DNA of 64,000 nucleotides. Origin: Pseudomonas paralactis (GTDB lineage Bacteria; Pseudomonadota; Gammaproteobacteria; Pseudomonadales; Pseudomonadaceae). Below the pieces are notes generated by a model. The model did not search any database. It had not been told where the DNA came from and worked only from the letters and a program-made list of their open reading frames with translations. The stretch is from assembly GCF_001439735.1 (NCBI RefSeq), contig NZ_JYLN01000012.1, positions 1 to 64,000 of the forward strand, in the 5' to 3' direction. Both the position numbers and the translations under genes were made by a program. Shown here one piece after another: positions 51,824 through 60,498 of the stretch (its first letter is position 1; each line of letters opens with the position of its first letter).

Positions 51824-53059
51824 ATGCACATCATCAATGCCCGCCTGCGCAACCGTGAAGGCTTGCATGATCTGCACCTGGAACACGGCCGGATCGCCAG
51901 TATTACTGCGCAAACAAGGGTGCCCACGCTCGGGGCCGGCGATTTGGATGCCGCCGGTAACCTGGTGATACCGCCCTTCGTCGAGCCCCACATCCACCTC
52001 GATGCCACGCTCACTGCCGGCGAACCGCGCTGGAACATGAGCGGTACGCTGTTCGAAGGGATCGAGTGCTGGGGTGAACGCAAGGCCACCATTACCCAGG
52101 AAGACACCAAGGCCCGAGCCAAAAAAACCATTCAAGCCCTCGCCGCCCATGGCATCCAGCATGTGCGCACCCATGTCGACGTCACCGACCCGGACCTCAC
52201 CGCGCTCAAGGCCATGCTGCAAGTGCGAGAAGAAAGCGCACACCTGATCGATCTGCAAATTGTCGCCTTTCCCCAGGAAGGCATTGAGTCGTTCCGCAAT
52301 GGCCGCGAGTTGATGGAGGAAGCCATTCGCTTGGGCGCCGATGTGATCGGCGGCATCCCCCACTTCGAATACACCCGCGATCAAGGGGTCAGTTCGGTGA
52401 AGTTCCTCATGGACCTGGCCGAACGCACAGGTTGCCTGGTGGACGTGCACTGTGACGAAACCGATGACCCACACTCACGCTTTCTCGAAGTGCTTGCCGA
52501 AGAAGCCCGCAGCCGCGACATGGGTACCCGCGTCACCGCCAGCCACACCACGGCCATGGGCTCTTACGACAACGCGTACTGCGCCAAACTGTTTCGCCTG
52601 CTGGGGCATTCCGGCATCAGCTTTGTGTCTTGCCCCACCGAAAGCATCCACCTGCAAGGCCGCTTCGACAGCTTCCCGAAACGCCGCGGCGTCACCCGTG
52701 TCAACGAGCTGCTTGAGGCTGGCATGAACGTGTGTTTCGGCCAGGACTCCATCGTCGATCCCTGGTACCCGCTGGGTAACGGTAACATCCTGCGCGTGCT
52801 GGAAGCCGGCCTGCACATCTGCCATATGCTCGGCTACCGCAACCTGCAAAGCGCGCTGGACCTGGTCACCGACAACAGCGCCAAGGCCATGGCCCTGGGT
52901 GACCGCTACGGTCTGGAAGCGGGCCGCCCGGCCAACCTGCTGATCCTGTCGGCCGACAGCGACTACGAAGTCATTCGTAGCCAGGGCCTGCCGCTGTACT
53001 CGATCCGCAACGGCAAGGTGCTGATGAAGCGGCAACCGGCACAGGTGGAGTTTATGTGA
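51824..53059 (+). CDS. codA: Cytosine deaminase
   Basis: 411-aa amidohydrolase that converts cytosine to uracil for pyrimidine salvage. Metal ligands include His56 and His58 (PHIHLDA), a third His in VHCDETDDPH, and the Asp in GQDSIVDPWYP; the proton-shuttling Glu lies in HCDETDD. The dedicated AHPS-like segment FVSCPTESIHLQGRFDSFPK is present. Start ATG 51824 follows AAGAGGAACTTGACC. Forms an operon with codB. Confidence 0.93.
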   Translation: MHIINARLRNREGLHDLHLEHGRIASITAQTRVPTLGAGDLDAAGNLVIPPFVEPHIHLDATLTAGEPRWNMSGTLFEGIECWGERKATITQEDTKARAKKTIQALAAHGIQHVRTHVDVTDPDLTALKAMLQVREESAHLIDLQIVAFPQEGIESFRNGRELMEEAIRLGADVIGGIPHFEYTRDQGVSSVKFLMDLAERTGCLVDVHCDETDDPHSRFLEVLAEEARSRDMGTRVTASHTTAMGSYDNAYCAKLFRLLGHSGISFVSCPTESIHLQGRFDSFPKRRGVTRVNELLEAGMNVCFGQDSIVDPWYPLGNGNILRVLEAGLHICHMLGYRNLQSALDLVTDNSAKAMALGDRYGLEAGRPANLLILSADSDYEVIRSQGLPLYSIRNGKVLMKRQPAQVEFM

Positions 53060-53067
53060 CCTGGCGG

Positions 53068-55212
53068 CTAGACGATCGAGTCGATATCCAGTGTTTGCGG
53101 CCTTGCCAGATCATTGTGGGAAGGCGTGGGGATGCTGGCAAATTGAGCAGCCTCACGGTTTTCACGGTGGCTGAACCAGCGTTTGAGGCTGGCTTGCAGA
53201 TGCGCAGCCCCCGCATGACTGCCGTAGACATCGCGGGCTTCAATGCGACGCCAGCGCAGGCTGGCCAGGCGCTCGCGGCTGGCGTGCAAACGGTCGATCT
53301 CGGCGTTCAAAGGATCGTTGGTTTCATGGCTGCGATCATTGGCCGGGCGCCGACGGGCGAGTTCACGCCGTTTGGCCCGCAGTTGCGCGCGCATGTCCTC
53401 AAGAGCCTGGTCAAGCAGATCAAACTCCCTTGCGGTCACCAGGGTGCCTTGGCTATCCAGGGTTTGTTGCCAGCGTCGCAATGTAGCCCAGGCCGCGGGG
53501 ATGTAGCTGGCGGTCATGAAGTGTTGACCGGCCTGAAAAAGCTGCCTCAATAGAGTGTCGCGGTCGGGCATGTCGCCCTGCAGTTGCAACGCGCGATTAC
53601 AACCCGCTTCTTGGATGGACTCACAGCCTGGCTTCCATAACACCGAAGAATGGGTGCCGTCCGGGAGCATGATCGGCATGAAGTGATGTTGCTCACCATG
53701 ATGTTGGTAGGGGTTGCCACCCATGCGCACCAACCCTGCGGCGAATAACAGGCCGCCGGGTGCAGGCGCACTGAATAAGGTGATGGCCCCGGGTATCCAG
53801 AGTTTGGCGGTGGTGTTCATCCACGGGGCGGGAACACTGGGCACGGGGTCGTTGTGATTGACGATGCGGTGGTGAACCAGTGACGAAGCGCCGACAGTGA
53901 ATTCGGAGTCTGCGGCGCGGGGCGCGCCGTAGGTGTAAAGGAGGATGTTGTAGTGGGCGTCCGGCATTCGGCGCAGCCCTTCGGCAAGCAGCAATGCAAT
54001 GGCACCACCGAGGCTGTGGCCGCAAATGATAATGCGTTGGCCGGTGTGAAACCGAGCAAGATAACCGAGTATGAAATTTTGCATCGCCCGAAACGCCTGG
54101 TAAAACCCGAGATGAGCTTTTCCAATGCCCTCAACGAACGAGACCTGATGAGCATCTGCATCACGCAAGATGTCGGCGCCACTAGCCGTGCCGCGCACAG
54201 CGATGAGAACAACCTCAGTGTGATGACAGATAAATGCTTGAGTATCTGTACCAGACTCAACATCGTTAAAAAAATGAAGTCGCTCTGGGTGCTCAAGACT
54301 ACCAACGGTGTCACCCTGCCCGTACAACTCGGGATCAAAAGGCAAAATCTCAAATCGACGAGAATATGCCACCTCTTCGTACACTGGATAAAAACGCTGT
54401 GCTTGCTCGGAGTCGAATCTCCACGCTTCCCTGTAGCAAGACAGGTATTCGACAAATAAATTTCCGATACTTGGATCCAGTGGAAAGCTGACCTTATCCT
54501 CAGGCGCTGTCGAGGGTTCTTGGCCAAAGTCGCAATAACTTAACGTAGCCATTAACGCCAGTTGGTACAGATTTAGCGCACAAAATTGATCATGTATTGA
54601 AATGGCGGGGCGTAAGGCTCGTAGAGGACGAACCTCCAATACCGTAAACTTCTTGGGAAACAGTACCAATCCATGGGAGGAGAATTCTGGAGGCCCAAAC
54701 CCAAGGTCTGCCATCATTTTTTGCACCTGCCGCGTTGGGGGATGAGTTCGCGACGATCGTGGCGGCAGGTGAGCGCTATGCCGAACCAGATCACTCACTT
54801 CAACTTGATAAAAATGATCTGCATTTTGCCGCGCAGGATTGTGTTCGCCATGCTGATCGTGGTTAACAAGAAAGTGTGTTTGCTCTGCACGGACTTGAAG
54901 CTCAGTGATAGGCAAAGCGTAAAAGGGACGCGTCATCAGCGATTGATAGAGCGCCTCCTGTCCCGTATAGCGCTCCTCCATCACAAGGATTACGGGGCCA
55001 CAAAAAAAATCCGCTACGCTGGCAAAACCATCTCCGTTCAACCGGCCTCTGTGCTGTTGACCGGCACTATCATAGAGAGTGTAAGGCAGCCCCCCATAAC
55101 TCTTTCCACTCCCTGTCTCATCCACTAAGCAAAACGTCAACCAATGCCCTTTCAATGGGCAAGCAGGCAACCTGTCGTTGAAGAACTGTTGCTTCCATGC
55201 ATCCTGTTCCAT
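53068..55212 (-). CDS. T6SS lipase effector (class 3 lipase fold)
   Basis: 714-aa protein. Residues about 18-230 form an N-terminal region (GHWLTFCLVDETG, PITELQVRAEQT, LEVRPLRALRPAIS) that I recall from lipase effectors linked to VgrG in pseudomonads; the centre is a class 3 lipase domain with nucleophile Ser400 (CGHSLGGA), acid Asp455 (NHNDPVPS) and a candidate His at 504-510 (HHGEQHH). It ends with a coiled-coil-rich tail (LDQALEDMRAQLRAKRRE). No signal peptide. Expected to attack membrane phospholipids of rival cells after VgrG delivery. Start ATG 55212 follows AAGGAGAAAACTC. Last gene of the vgrG operon. Confidence 0.85.
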   Translation of the reverse strand: MEQDAWKQQFFNDRLPACPLKGHWLTFCLVDETGSGKSYGGLPYTLYDSAGQQHRGRLNGDGFASVADFFCGPVILVMEERYTGQEALYQSLMTRPFYALPITELQVRAEQTHFLVNHDQHGEHNPARQNADHFYQVEVSDLVRHSAHLPPRSSRTHPPTRQVQKMMADLGFGPPEFSSHGLVLFPKKFTVLEVRPLRALRPAISIHDQFCALNLYQLALMATLSYCDFGQEPSTAPEDKVSFPLDPSIGNLFVEYLSCYREAWRFDSEQAQRFYPVYEEVAYSRRFEILPFDPELYGQGDTVGSLEHPERLHFFNDVESGTDTQAFICHHTEVVLIAVRGTASGADILRDADAHQVSFVEGIGKAHLGFYQAFRAMQNFILGYLARFHTGQRIIICGHSLGGAIALLLAEGLRRMPDAHYNILLYTYGAPRAADSEFTVGASSLVHHRIVNHNDPVPSVPAPWMNTTAKLWIPGAITLFSAPAPGGLLFAAGLVRMGGNPYQHHGEQHHFMPIMLPDGTHSSVLWKPGCESIQEAGCNRALQLQGDMPDRDTLLRQLFQAGQHFMTASYIPAAWATLRRWQQTLDSQGTLVTAREFDLLDQALEDMRAQLRAKRRELARRRPANDRSHETNDPLNAEIDRLHASRERLASLRWRRIEARDVYGSHAGAAHLQASLKRWFSHRENREAAQFASIPTPSHNDLARPQTLDIDSIV

Positions 55213-55226
55213 GAGTTTTCTCCTTA

Positions 55227-56006
55227 TTAATCACAGGTTGGATAAATCCTGCAAAAGCGCCCATCTGGCATTTTGAAAGCTTTGAAGTCAGAGACATTGC
55301 CACGACAAAACGCAAATATGTCCTCCTGACTTTCGCCCTTGCAGCGCTTCCAGCCACCCTCCACTTTTACCCAGTTATCCTCCACGGCTGGCACCTCCTC
55401 TTGCGTTAATGCAAGCACCATTCTCAATGTCTTCCCGGGCAATCCGTTACGGGCCACATTTCCGCCGGCCCGGGCCTTCGTGGGTTGTCCACTGGCACTC
55501 AACGAGTTACATCGAAGCACCTTGATAAGAGCATGCTCAGGGCCAACAGTACGAAATAACCATTGGCATTGCCCTGGGAGCTCTTGAGGCCGAATATCAA
55601 GCACTGAAAATAGGCCAGGCGCTGGCCTATCCAGAAAATCGATAGCGGCATAATCCCGCCCGATATCAGACCAGCGCGTGCCCCACGTCGCATTAATCGC
55701 AAACACAACTTTGCGTAGAACAAGCGAGCAGCCTTCAAGCTGTTGTGTTAACGGCACATCAAAACTCACTCTATTAGCCACTGACTTGCTGGGAGCCTTG
55801 AGTATTTTCAGACCCGCACGTTTACCGCCTAGTCGGGTCAGTTCGCACATTTTTCCCGATGCTGGTGTGTATGACGCATCGCCAACAAGGCTGAATTGCG
55901 CCGGCAAATCTACCTCCAACGTAAAACCATCCACCCCCCGCCCCGCGCAGCCCGAAAGCGCCACGCCCCCAAGAACAAGCAACACCACTGCCATCCACCT
56001 ATTCAC
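55227..56006 (-). CDS. Lipoprotein, probable immunity to the lipase effector
   Basis: 259-aa predicted lipoprotein: signal peptide MNRWMAVVLLVLGGVALSGC with lipobox LSGC (Cys20). The mature part has many cysteines (MCEL, GCSLVL, QCQW, RCNS, RCKG, FCRG, FCRIYPTC), likely disulfide-bonded in the periplasm. It sits between the DUF4123 adaptor (8-bp overlap) and the lipase (14-bp gap), the standard place for a periplasmic Tli-type immunity protein. Immunity inferred from context; no family recognised. Confidence 0.75.
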   Translation of the reverse strand: MNRWMAVVLLVLGGVALSGCAGRGVDGFTLEVDLPAQFSLVGDASYTPASGKMCELTRLGGKRAGLKILKAPSKSVANRVSFDVPLTQQLEGCSLVLRKVVFAINATWGTRWSDIGRDYAAIDFLDRPAPGLFSVLDIRPQELPGQCQWLFRTVGPEHALIKVLRCNSLSASGQPTKARAGGNVARNGLPGKTLRMVLALTQEEVPAVEDNWVKVEGGWKRCKGESQEDIFAFCRGNVSDFKAFKMPDGRFCRIYPTCD

Positions 56007-56835
56007 CGCTTTTCACCTCCCTGCGCCATTGCTCCACGACCCGCTCAAAATGCGCTTCAGGCGCCTCCCCGCCCCGAGGCGGCCAATGAATAACGCTGCT
56101 TCGGATCGCCTCGTCCAACCGGCGCACCACCAGGAACGCCAACTGCTCGGGGCTGCGCCATTGCCAGGTCCGAGCCTGTTCCAGTACTTGGGTGAGCCAG
56201 ACCCTGGGGTCCTGGAATTCGACCAGTGCCGCCAGGTCCTCACTGTGTTCCGCGAGCAGGTAACGGAGGATATTGGCGTGCAAAATGGCGTCGGCTTGTG
56301 GGTTGGGTGTGTTGAGCCAGGGGGCTGGCTCCGGTGCAGAATAGTGGCCCGGAGCAGGGTTTTCGCTTTGATGCCAGCGGCCTTCATGCCAATAACACAC
56401 ACTGTTCAGCGGCCCGAGATAGACCGGCCAGTGCTCCTTGGATAGATGGAGCAAGGCGCGGGCCAGGGTGCGGTTGTCGTGAATACGATGGAGCGTCTGC
56501 CGCCCCGCTGGCCCCACCAGCAGCCTGTCGCGCCAATGACGCGCCACTCCCGTCAAGTCGGCAGCAGATAGGCTAAAGAGCCATCCCCAGTTCGATTCGG
56601 GGTGTCGCAGCAGATCAATCAGCGCGGGCTCATTCGCTTGCTCCAGCAATAGGATCAGCGGGCCGGAACTCGCCAACTGCGCCGCAGCGGTCTCGCTGTA
56701 GAGGTTGCAATAACGCGACAGATCGCGTTCTGCCAGCAGCGGTTGGCTAGCCTCATGACGCCCCTCAAGCATCAGGCACAGGTGATAGCCGCGTTGCTGC
56801 TGTTGGGCCATCCATCGAGTGACCAGGCTGTCCAT
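55999..56835 (-). CDS. DUF4123 effector adaptor (Tap/Tec-like)
   Basis: 278-aa cytoplasmic adaptor that loads effectors onto VgrG. Landmarks are GPLILLLEQANEPALIDLLR, NWGWLFSLSAADLTGVARHW and YWHEGRWHQ. Start ATG 56835 overlaps the vgrG stop by 1 nt (TGATG) with a good GGGGAGGGCGG upstream; a longer start at 56862 is less likely. It should link VgrG to the lipase encoded two genes on. Confidence 0.85.
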   Translation of the reverse strand: MDSLVTRWMAQQQQRGYHLCLMLEGRHEASQPLLAERDLSRYCNLYSETAAAQLASSGPLILLLEQANEPALIDLLRHPESNWGWLFSLSAADLTGVARHWRDRLLVGPAGRQTLHRIHDNRTLARALLHLSKEHWPVYLGPLNSVCYWHEGRWHQSENPAPGHYSAPEPAPWLNTPNPQADAILHANILRYLLAEHSEDLAALVEFQDPRVWLTQVLEQARTWQWRSPEQLAFLVVRRLDEAIRSSVIHWPPRGGEAPEAHFERVVEQWRREVKSGE

Positions 56836-58850
56836 CAAGCCGCCCTCCCCGCCATATCGCACTGACCTTCACGGCAGCATTCGCACAGGGGGAAAAAGTC
56901 CGCACCCAGTTTTTTAGCCAAATCCATGATGACGCCTTGCGCTGCAGATATTTGCGCGTCGGCAACTGGCGAGGGCGTTGTCGAGCGCATTGCGCAAGGT
57001 GCACCGCCCAGGGTGATGGGCCGGCTGCTGAAAATACCGCTGGCCTGAATCAGCAGGTGCTCTCCGCCCGCCTTCAGGCTCAGTTGCGCACCCGCATCGA
57101 TCACCAGGTTGGCACCCGCCTTGAGATGAACCTGTTGCCCGGCTTCGATCACCAGGGTCTGAGCAACACGGGTGAGGCTATCGCCCTGTACGTCGAGGTG
57201 GTCGTGCGCCTCCAGCACTACCTTGCGAGCACCGAGAACGTGGCGACGCTCCTCACTTTCCAAGCGAACCGTACTGGCTCCACGAATGACTTCATGCCGT
57301 TCCCCTGCCACTTCCAGGCGGCTGTCATGCCCCACCTGTTGTTCCAGATCACGCTGGGCACGCAGATAGATGAGTTCTTCGCCACGGCGGTCTTCAAGGT
57401 GCAGCTCGTTCCCACCGCCACCGCCTGGGGAGCTGCGGCTGCGCAGTACGGTGCGTGTCTTGTGTTGCGGCAAAGGGTAGGCCGGCAAGTGCAACGCATT
57501 GGGCAGGCAGCCGTTGACCAAAGGTTGGTCCGGGTCGCCTTCCAGAAAGCTCACCAGCACTTCCATGCCTACCCGGGGAATGATCAGGGCGCCAAACCCG
57601 TCACCGGCCCAACCCGACGCTACCCGCAGCCAACAGCTGCTCGTATCGTCGTTTTTGTCCAGGCGATCCCAGTGAAAGCGCACCTTCACCCGGCCATAGA
57701 CATCGCAATGCACATCCTCACCAGCGGGCCCGGTTACCGTTGCGGTCTGGCTGCTACTGATCGTCGGTTTGGGGTGCTTGAGAGCGGGGCGATGCACTGC
57801 GCGCCAAGGCGTTGCAGTGAATCGGTTGCGATAGCCCTGAAACCCGGCGGCTTCGAATGCCGACTCCTCCAATACCTGCGGCTGGTAGCCCTCATGACGC
57901 ACCGATGTCAGCAGCCATAAGTCATTGCAGGCTGGATCCGGGTGCCCGCACAGTTCAAGAAAATGACCACTGCGTAACGCGGGTTGATCGCTTTTGCCCA
58001 ACACCCGATGACGATCACGCTGATGGCGCTCCAGGCCACGTCGCGCCAGTTGCGCTCCCCGGGCACGGCCAGTGAAACCACCGGGGTATTCATAGTCGTC
58101 CCAGGGCTCTGCCGCTTCAGCACCGGCCTGTTCTTGCAGGCGAAACGAAGGATGCTCAAAGTCATAGTCTCGACGTACGGTTCGCTGACTGCGTGTTTGC
58201 AAACGCCGGTCGAAGCGCTGGACCACCCGGGCCTCGAGCACCGGATCAGCCGACGAACAATAACGCTGCACCGCCAGCCGTCGAAATACTGTTTGATCAT
58301 CACCGAATACCAACAAATGGTTATCCACGCTGTGGCGAAAGTGGTAGTGAATACCCTCTTCCTCACACAGCCGCTGGATAAAGTGCAGGTCCGATTCCAT
58401 GTACTGCACGCAAAAAACTCGCGGCGGGTACACCACGGGGCCGAGTTCGAAGGCATAGGCATCGGCGAGGATCCCGTGGTGCTCAAGGACTGTTGCAATG
58501 ATCTGCGGCACGCTGCGTTGCTGGAATATCCGCTGGTCGCGACGATGGGCAAGACAGGCCAGGCGCGGGGCGAGGGTCAGGTGATAACGGGTGAGCCGCA
58601 CGCCGGGATCATCTCGACCGATGGCGTAGACCTGCCCATGCAGGCCCTGATCCGCTTCGCCAAAGTCCAGATAGGCGGGTTGATGAAGCAGCGTCTCCAA
58701 ATCGAAAGAAGGGTCTTCGCTGACCAATTGCACATGTATGAAGTAAGGCTGATCAAGGGCTTCAGTGCCTTTGAATGCCACTACCTGAAAGTCTGTGATT
58801 ATGCCTGGAAGAACTAATTTGAAACGTGACGAAACAAACGCGTTAACCAT
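56835..58850 (-). CDS. vgrG: T6SS spike protein VgrG (TssI)
   Basis: 671-aa spike protein. The gp27-like N-terminal part (FKLVLPGIITDFQVVAFKGT ... CVQYMESDLHFIQRLCEEEG) is followed by the gp5 OB-fold (VYGRVKVRFHWDRLDKNDD, CWLRVASGWAGDGFGALIIP, VNGCLPNALHLP) and a beta-helix needle (about 500-620). The last 50 residues add a Cys-rich tail (PLCECCREGQC) that may bind cargo or a PAAR tip. Start ATG 58850. Heads a four-gene operon with its own effector, adaptor and immunity; no T6SS core genes are in the window. Confidence 0.93.
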   Translation of the reverse strand: MVNAFVSSRFKLVLPGIITDFQVVAFKGTEALDQPYFIHVQLVSEDPSFDLETLLHQPAYLDFGEADQGLHGQVYAIGRDDPGVRLTRYHLTLAPRLACLAHRRDQRIFQQRSVPQIIATVLEHHGILADAYAFELGPVVYPPRVFCVQYMESDLHFIQRLCEEEGIHYHFRHSVDNHLLVFGDDQTVFRRLAVQRYCSSADPVLEARVVQRFDRRLQTRSQRTVRRDYDFEHPSFRLQEQAGAEAAEPWDDYEYPGGFTGRARGAQLARRGLERHQRDRHRVLGKSDQPALRSGHFLELCGHPDPACNDLWLLTSVRHEGYQPQVLEESAFEAAGFQGYRNRFTATPWRAVHRPALKHPKPTISSSQTATVTGPAGEDVHCDVYGRVKVRFHWDRLDKNDDTSSCWLRVASGWAGDGFGALIIPRVGMEVLVSFLEGDPDQPLVNGCLPNALHLPAYPLPQHKTRTVLRSRSSPGGGGGNELHLEDRRGEELIYLRAQRDLEQQVGHDSRLEVAGERHEVIRGASTVRLESEERRHVLGARKVVLEAHDHLDVQGDSLTRVAQTLVIEAGQQVHLKAGANLVIDAGAQLSLKAGGEHLLIQASGIFSSRPITLGGAPCAMRSTTPSPVADAQISAAQGVIMDLAKKLGADFFPLCECCREGQCDMAGRAA

Positions 58851-59149
58851 CCCTTGTTACCCGCAATCAATTTTTCAACTGAACGACTCTCCCTCGCCAA
58901 TACCGGGTGGATTGCGAAAAAAAGCACCTGAACACGCTAAAGCTTAGCGATTTCATGCGCTTTTCGGCCTTTTCCAAATAAAACAGAAGTTTCGTACATC
59001 GAGGATGGAAGTGTCGCTTATCAAGCAGGACATACAGCCAATAAGGTATCTAAGAACAACAAGAAAATTCTTACGCGAGTTTATATCTGCATCGCTAAGT
59101 TCCAAGGAAACAGCTGACAACTATGCAAGCTGGCAGTCGACTTCCTCAT
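58851..59149. other. AT-rich intergenic region upstream of vgrG
   Basis: About 300 bp without a supported gene between vgrG and the DapF-like gene. It must hold the promoter of the vgrG operon; no convincing sigma-54 or sigma-70 element was found by eye. Confidence 0.4.
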
Positions 59150-60136
59150 TCAGCGTATGAGTCGCGCCGTCCCAAAAAGACTGACTCCCAGCAACTGTCC
59201 AGACTCGGTCTGCAAACGCACTGGTGCCGTGCCACCAGGCATGACCACAGCGACGTTTCCCCCCTCAACCCAACCCGCTTGCCATGCCGCGCACGCCACG
59301 GCGCTGGCGCTGGTACCCGAGGACGCCGTGGGCCCCTCACCTCGCTCAAATACCCGCGCTAGTACCCGATTACCAACGTCCCGAGCCGCCCACTGGAGAT
59401 TGACCCCACCGGCACAGGGTTGGCCGGCACCTGCTGGCGGCGCAAAAGCGATAGTCTTCAACTGATTGAACAGTGCCGACTGATGCATCGTGTCATTGTC
59501 TGGCAATGCCGATACTTGCTCGACCAGCGTCACACAATGAGGATTGCCCACCCGGACGAACTGGCTAACTCCCCATTGCGAATCGATCGACGTCAGTGCC
59601 GCCAGGCGGCTGAATTGGTGACTCCCCACGGACACGGAGCTTACGCCAACCGCACCCACCGCCAGGAGGCCAAAATCAGGTCGCCCCAAGGTCAACCAGA
59701 AACCTGACTCCCGTTCATGCACCGCCGGCTCGACATAAGTGGCTACGGGCGATACTGCATCAGGCTTGTCGTGATATACCCGCAACTCAGTGCTCTGGAC
59801 CATCAAGCCCTGGTCGCTCAATGCCTGGGCAAAAATAGTCAGGCCATTACCGCTGCGTTCGGCCAGAGAACCATCGGTATTGATAATCAGCAGATCAAAC
59901 GGTGACTGGTCCTGAAAAGGCCCGACCAACAAACCATCGCAGCGGTGCGCCTTTGCATTGGCCGGACGAGGCAGTGAACCCCAGCCGCATTCGGAGGCAA
60001 CGGCCGACGCCGCCCACACTTTGCGCGTAATCGCCGCCGTGCAGGCATTGTCGGGCACATCAATGCCCAGTTCACGTAAATAGGTGGGGCTAACTACCCC
60101 ATAGATATTGCCCCGCGCATCGTAAAATCGGGTCAT
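59150..60136 (-). CDS. Diaminopimelate epimerase-like protein lacking both catalytic cysteines
   Basis: 328-aa protein of the DapF/PhzF fold with two homologous halves. At the two active-site positions it has Ser95 (AERSGNGL instead of EQCGNGAR) and Ser273 (TASSGTSAS instead of ACGTGACA), so the thiol/thiolate pair needed for DapF racemisation is absent. Substrate-binding Asn-type residues partly remain (RVGNPHCVTL, FERGEGPT). A dedicated dapF is expected elsewhere in the genome. Possibly a lyase, a binding protein or an epimerase of different mechanism. Start ATG 60136 assumed; two GTG codons precede it in frame. Confidence 0.78.
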   Translation of the reverse strand: MTRFYDARGNIYGVVSPTYLRELGIDVPDNACTAAITRKVWAASAVASECGWGSLPRPANAKAHRCDGLLVGPFQDQSPFDLLIINTDGSLAERSGNGLTIFAQALSDQGLMVQSTELRVYHDKPDAVSPVATYVEPAVHERESGFWLTLGRPDFGLLAVGAVGVSSVSVGSHQFSRLAALTSIDSQWGVSQFVRVGNPHCVTLVEQVSALPDNDTMHQSALFNQLKTIAFAPPAGAGQPCAGGVNLQWAARDVGNRVLARVFERGEGPTASSGTSASAVACAAWQAGWVEGGNVAVVMPGGTAPVRLQTESGQLLGVSLFGTARLIR

Positions 60137-60218
60137 CACCACACCCGCCTGAAATTTTTCATCGGCCCGTCCGTTCAGTTACCTGCTTACCAGACCGGCA
60201 GCGTATTACAGAACCGCC

Positions 60219-60322
60219 AACCTGTGGGAAGTGGTCTGGAAGGTGGTAATCCGCCGCAAGAAACCTGGGGTTCAGCCACTCTCACGAAGATTACGCACCT
60301 TCCAGACCACCTCCTACAGGTT
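60219..60322. repeat. Very long imperfect hairpin
   Basis: The left arm 60219-60251 and right arm 60289-60322 pair over about 33 bp with two mismatched positions in DNA (one would be a G-U pair in RNA) and a single bulged base; the loop is 37 nt. It is unlike the REP classes elsewhere in the window. Lies upstream of the MFS gene and of the DapF-like gene; the remaining gap 60323-60498 holds nothing recognised. Confidence 0.8.
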
Positions 60323-60498
60323 CGATCACTCGTGTGTGGTTATCAGCCGCCAAAGCGTTCCGGCTTTGTGAAAAACAATTGTCGCCATCGGTACTTCCAA
60401 TCCTGCACGCGAAGGGAACCCGGCTCGCTCCAAAGGGCCTGATGTGCAAGGATGTCGCGCTGGACATCGCTCGATAAACGCAAAACCAAGGATTTCTC

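Noticed and set aside
60415..60445. GGAACC upstream of the MFS gene, considered as a third hrp box
   Set aside because: No CCACNNA at 15 or 16 bases downstream.
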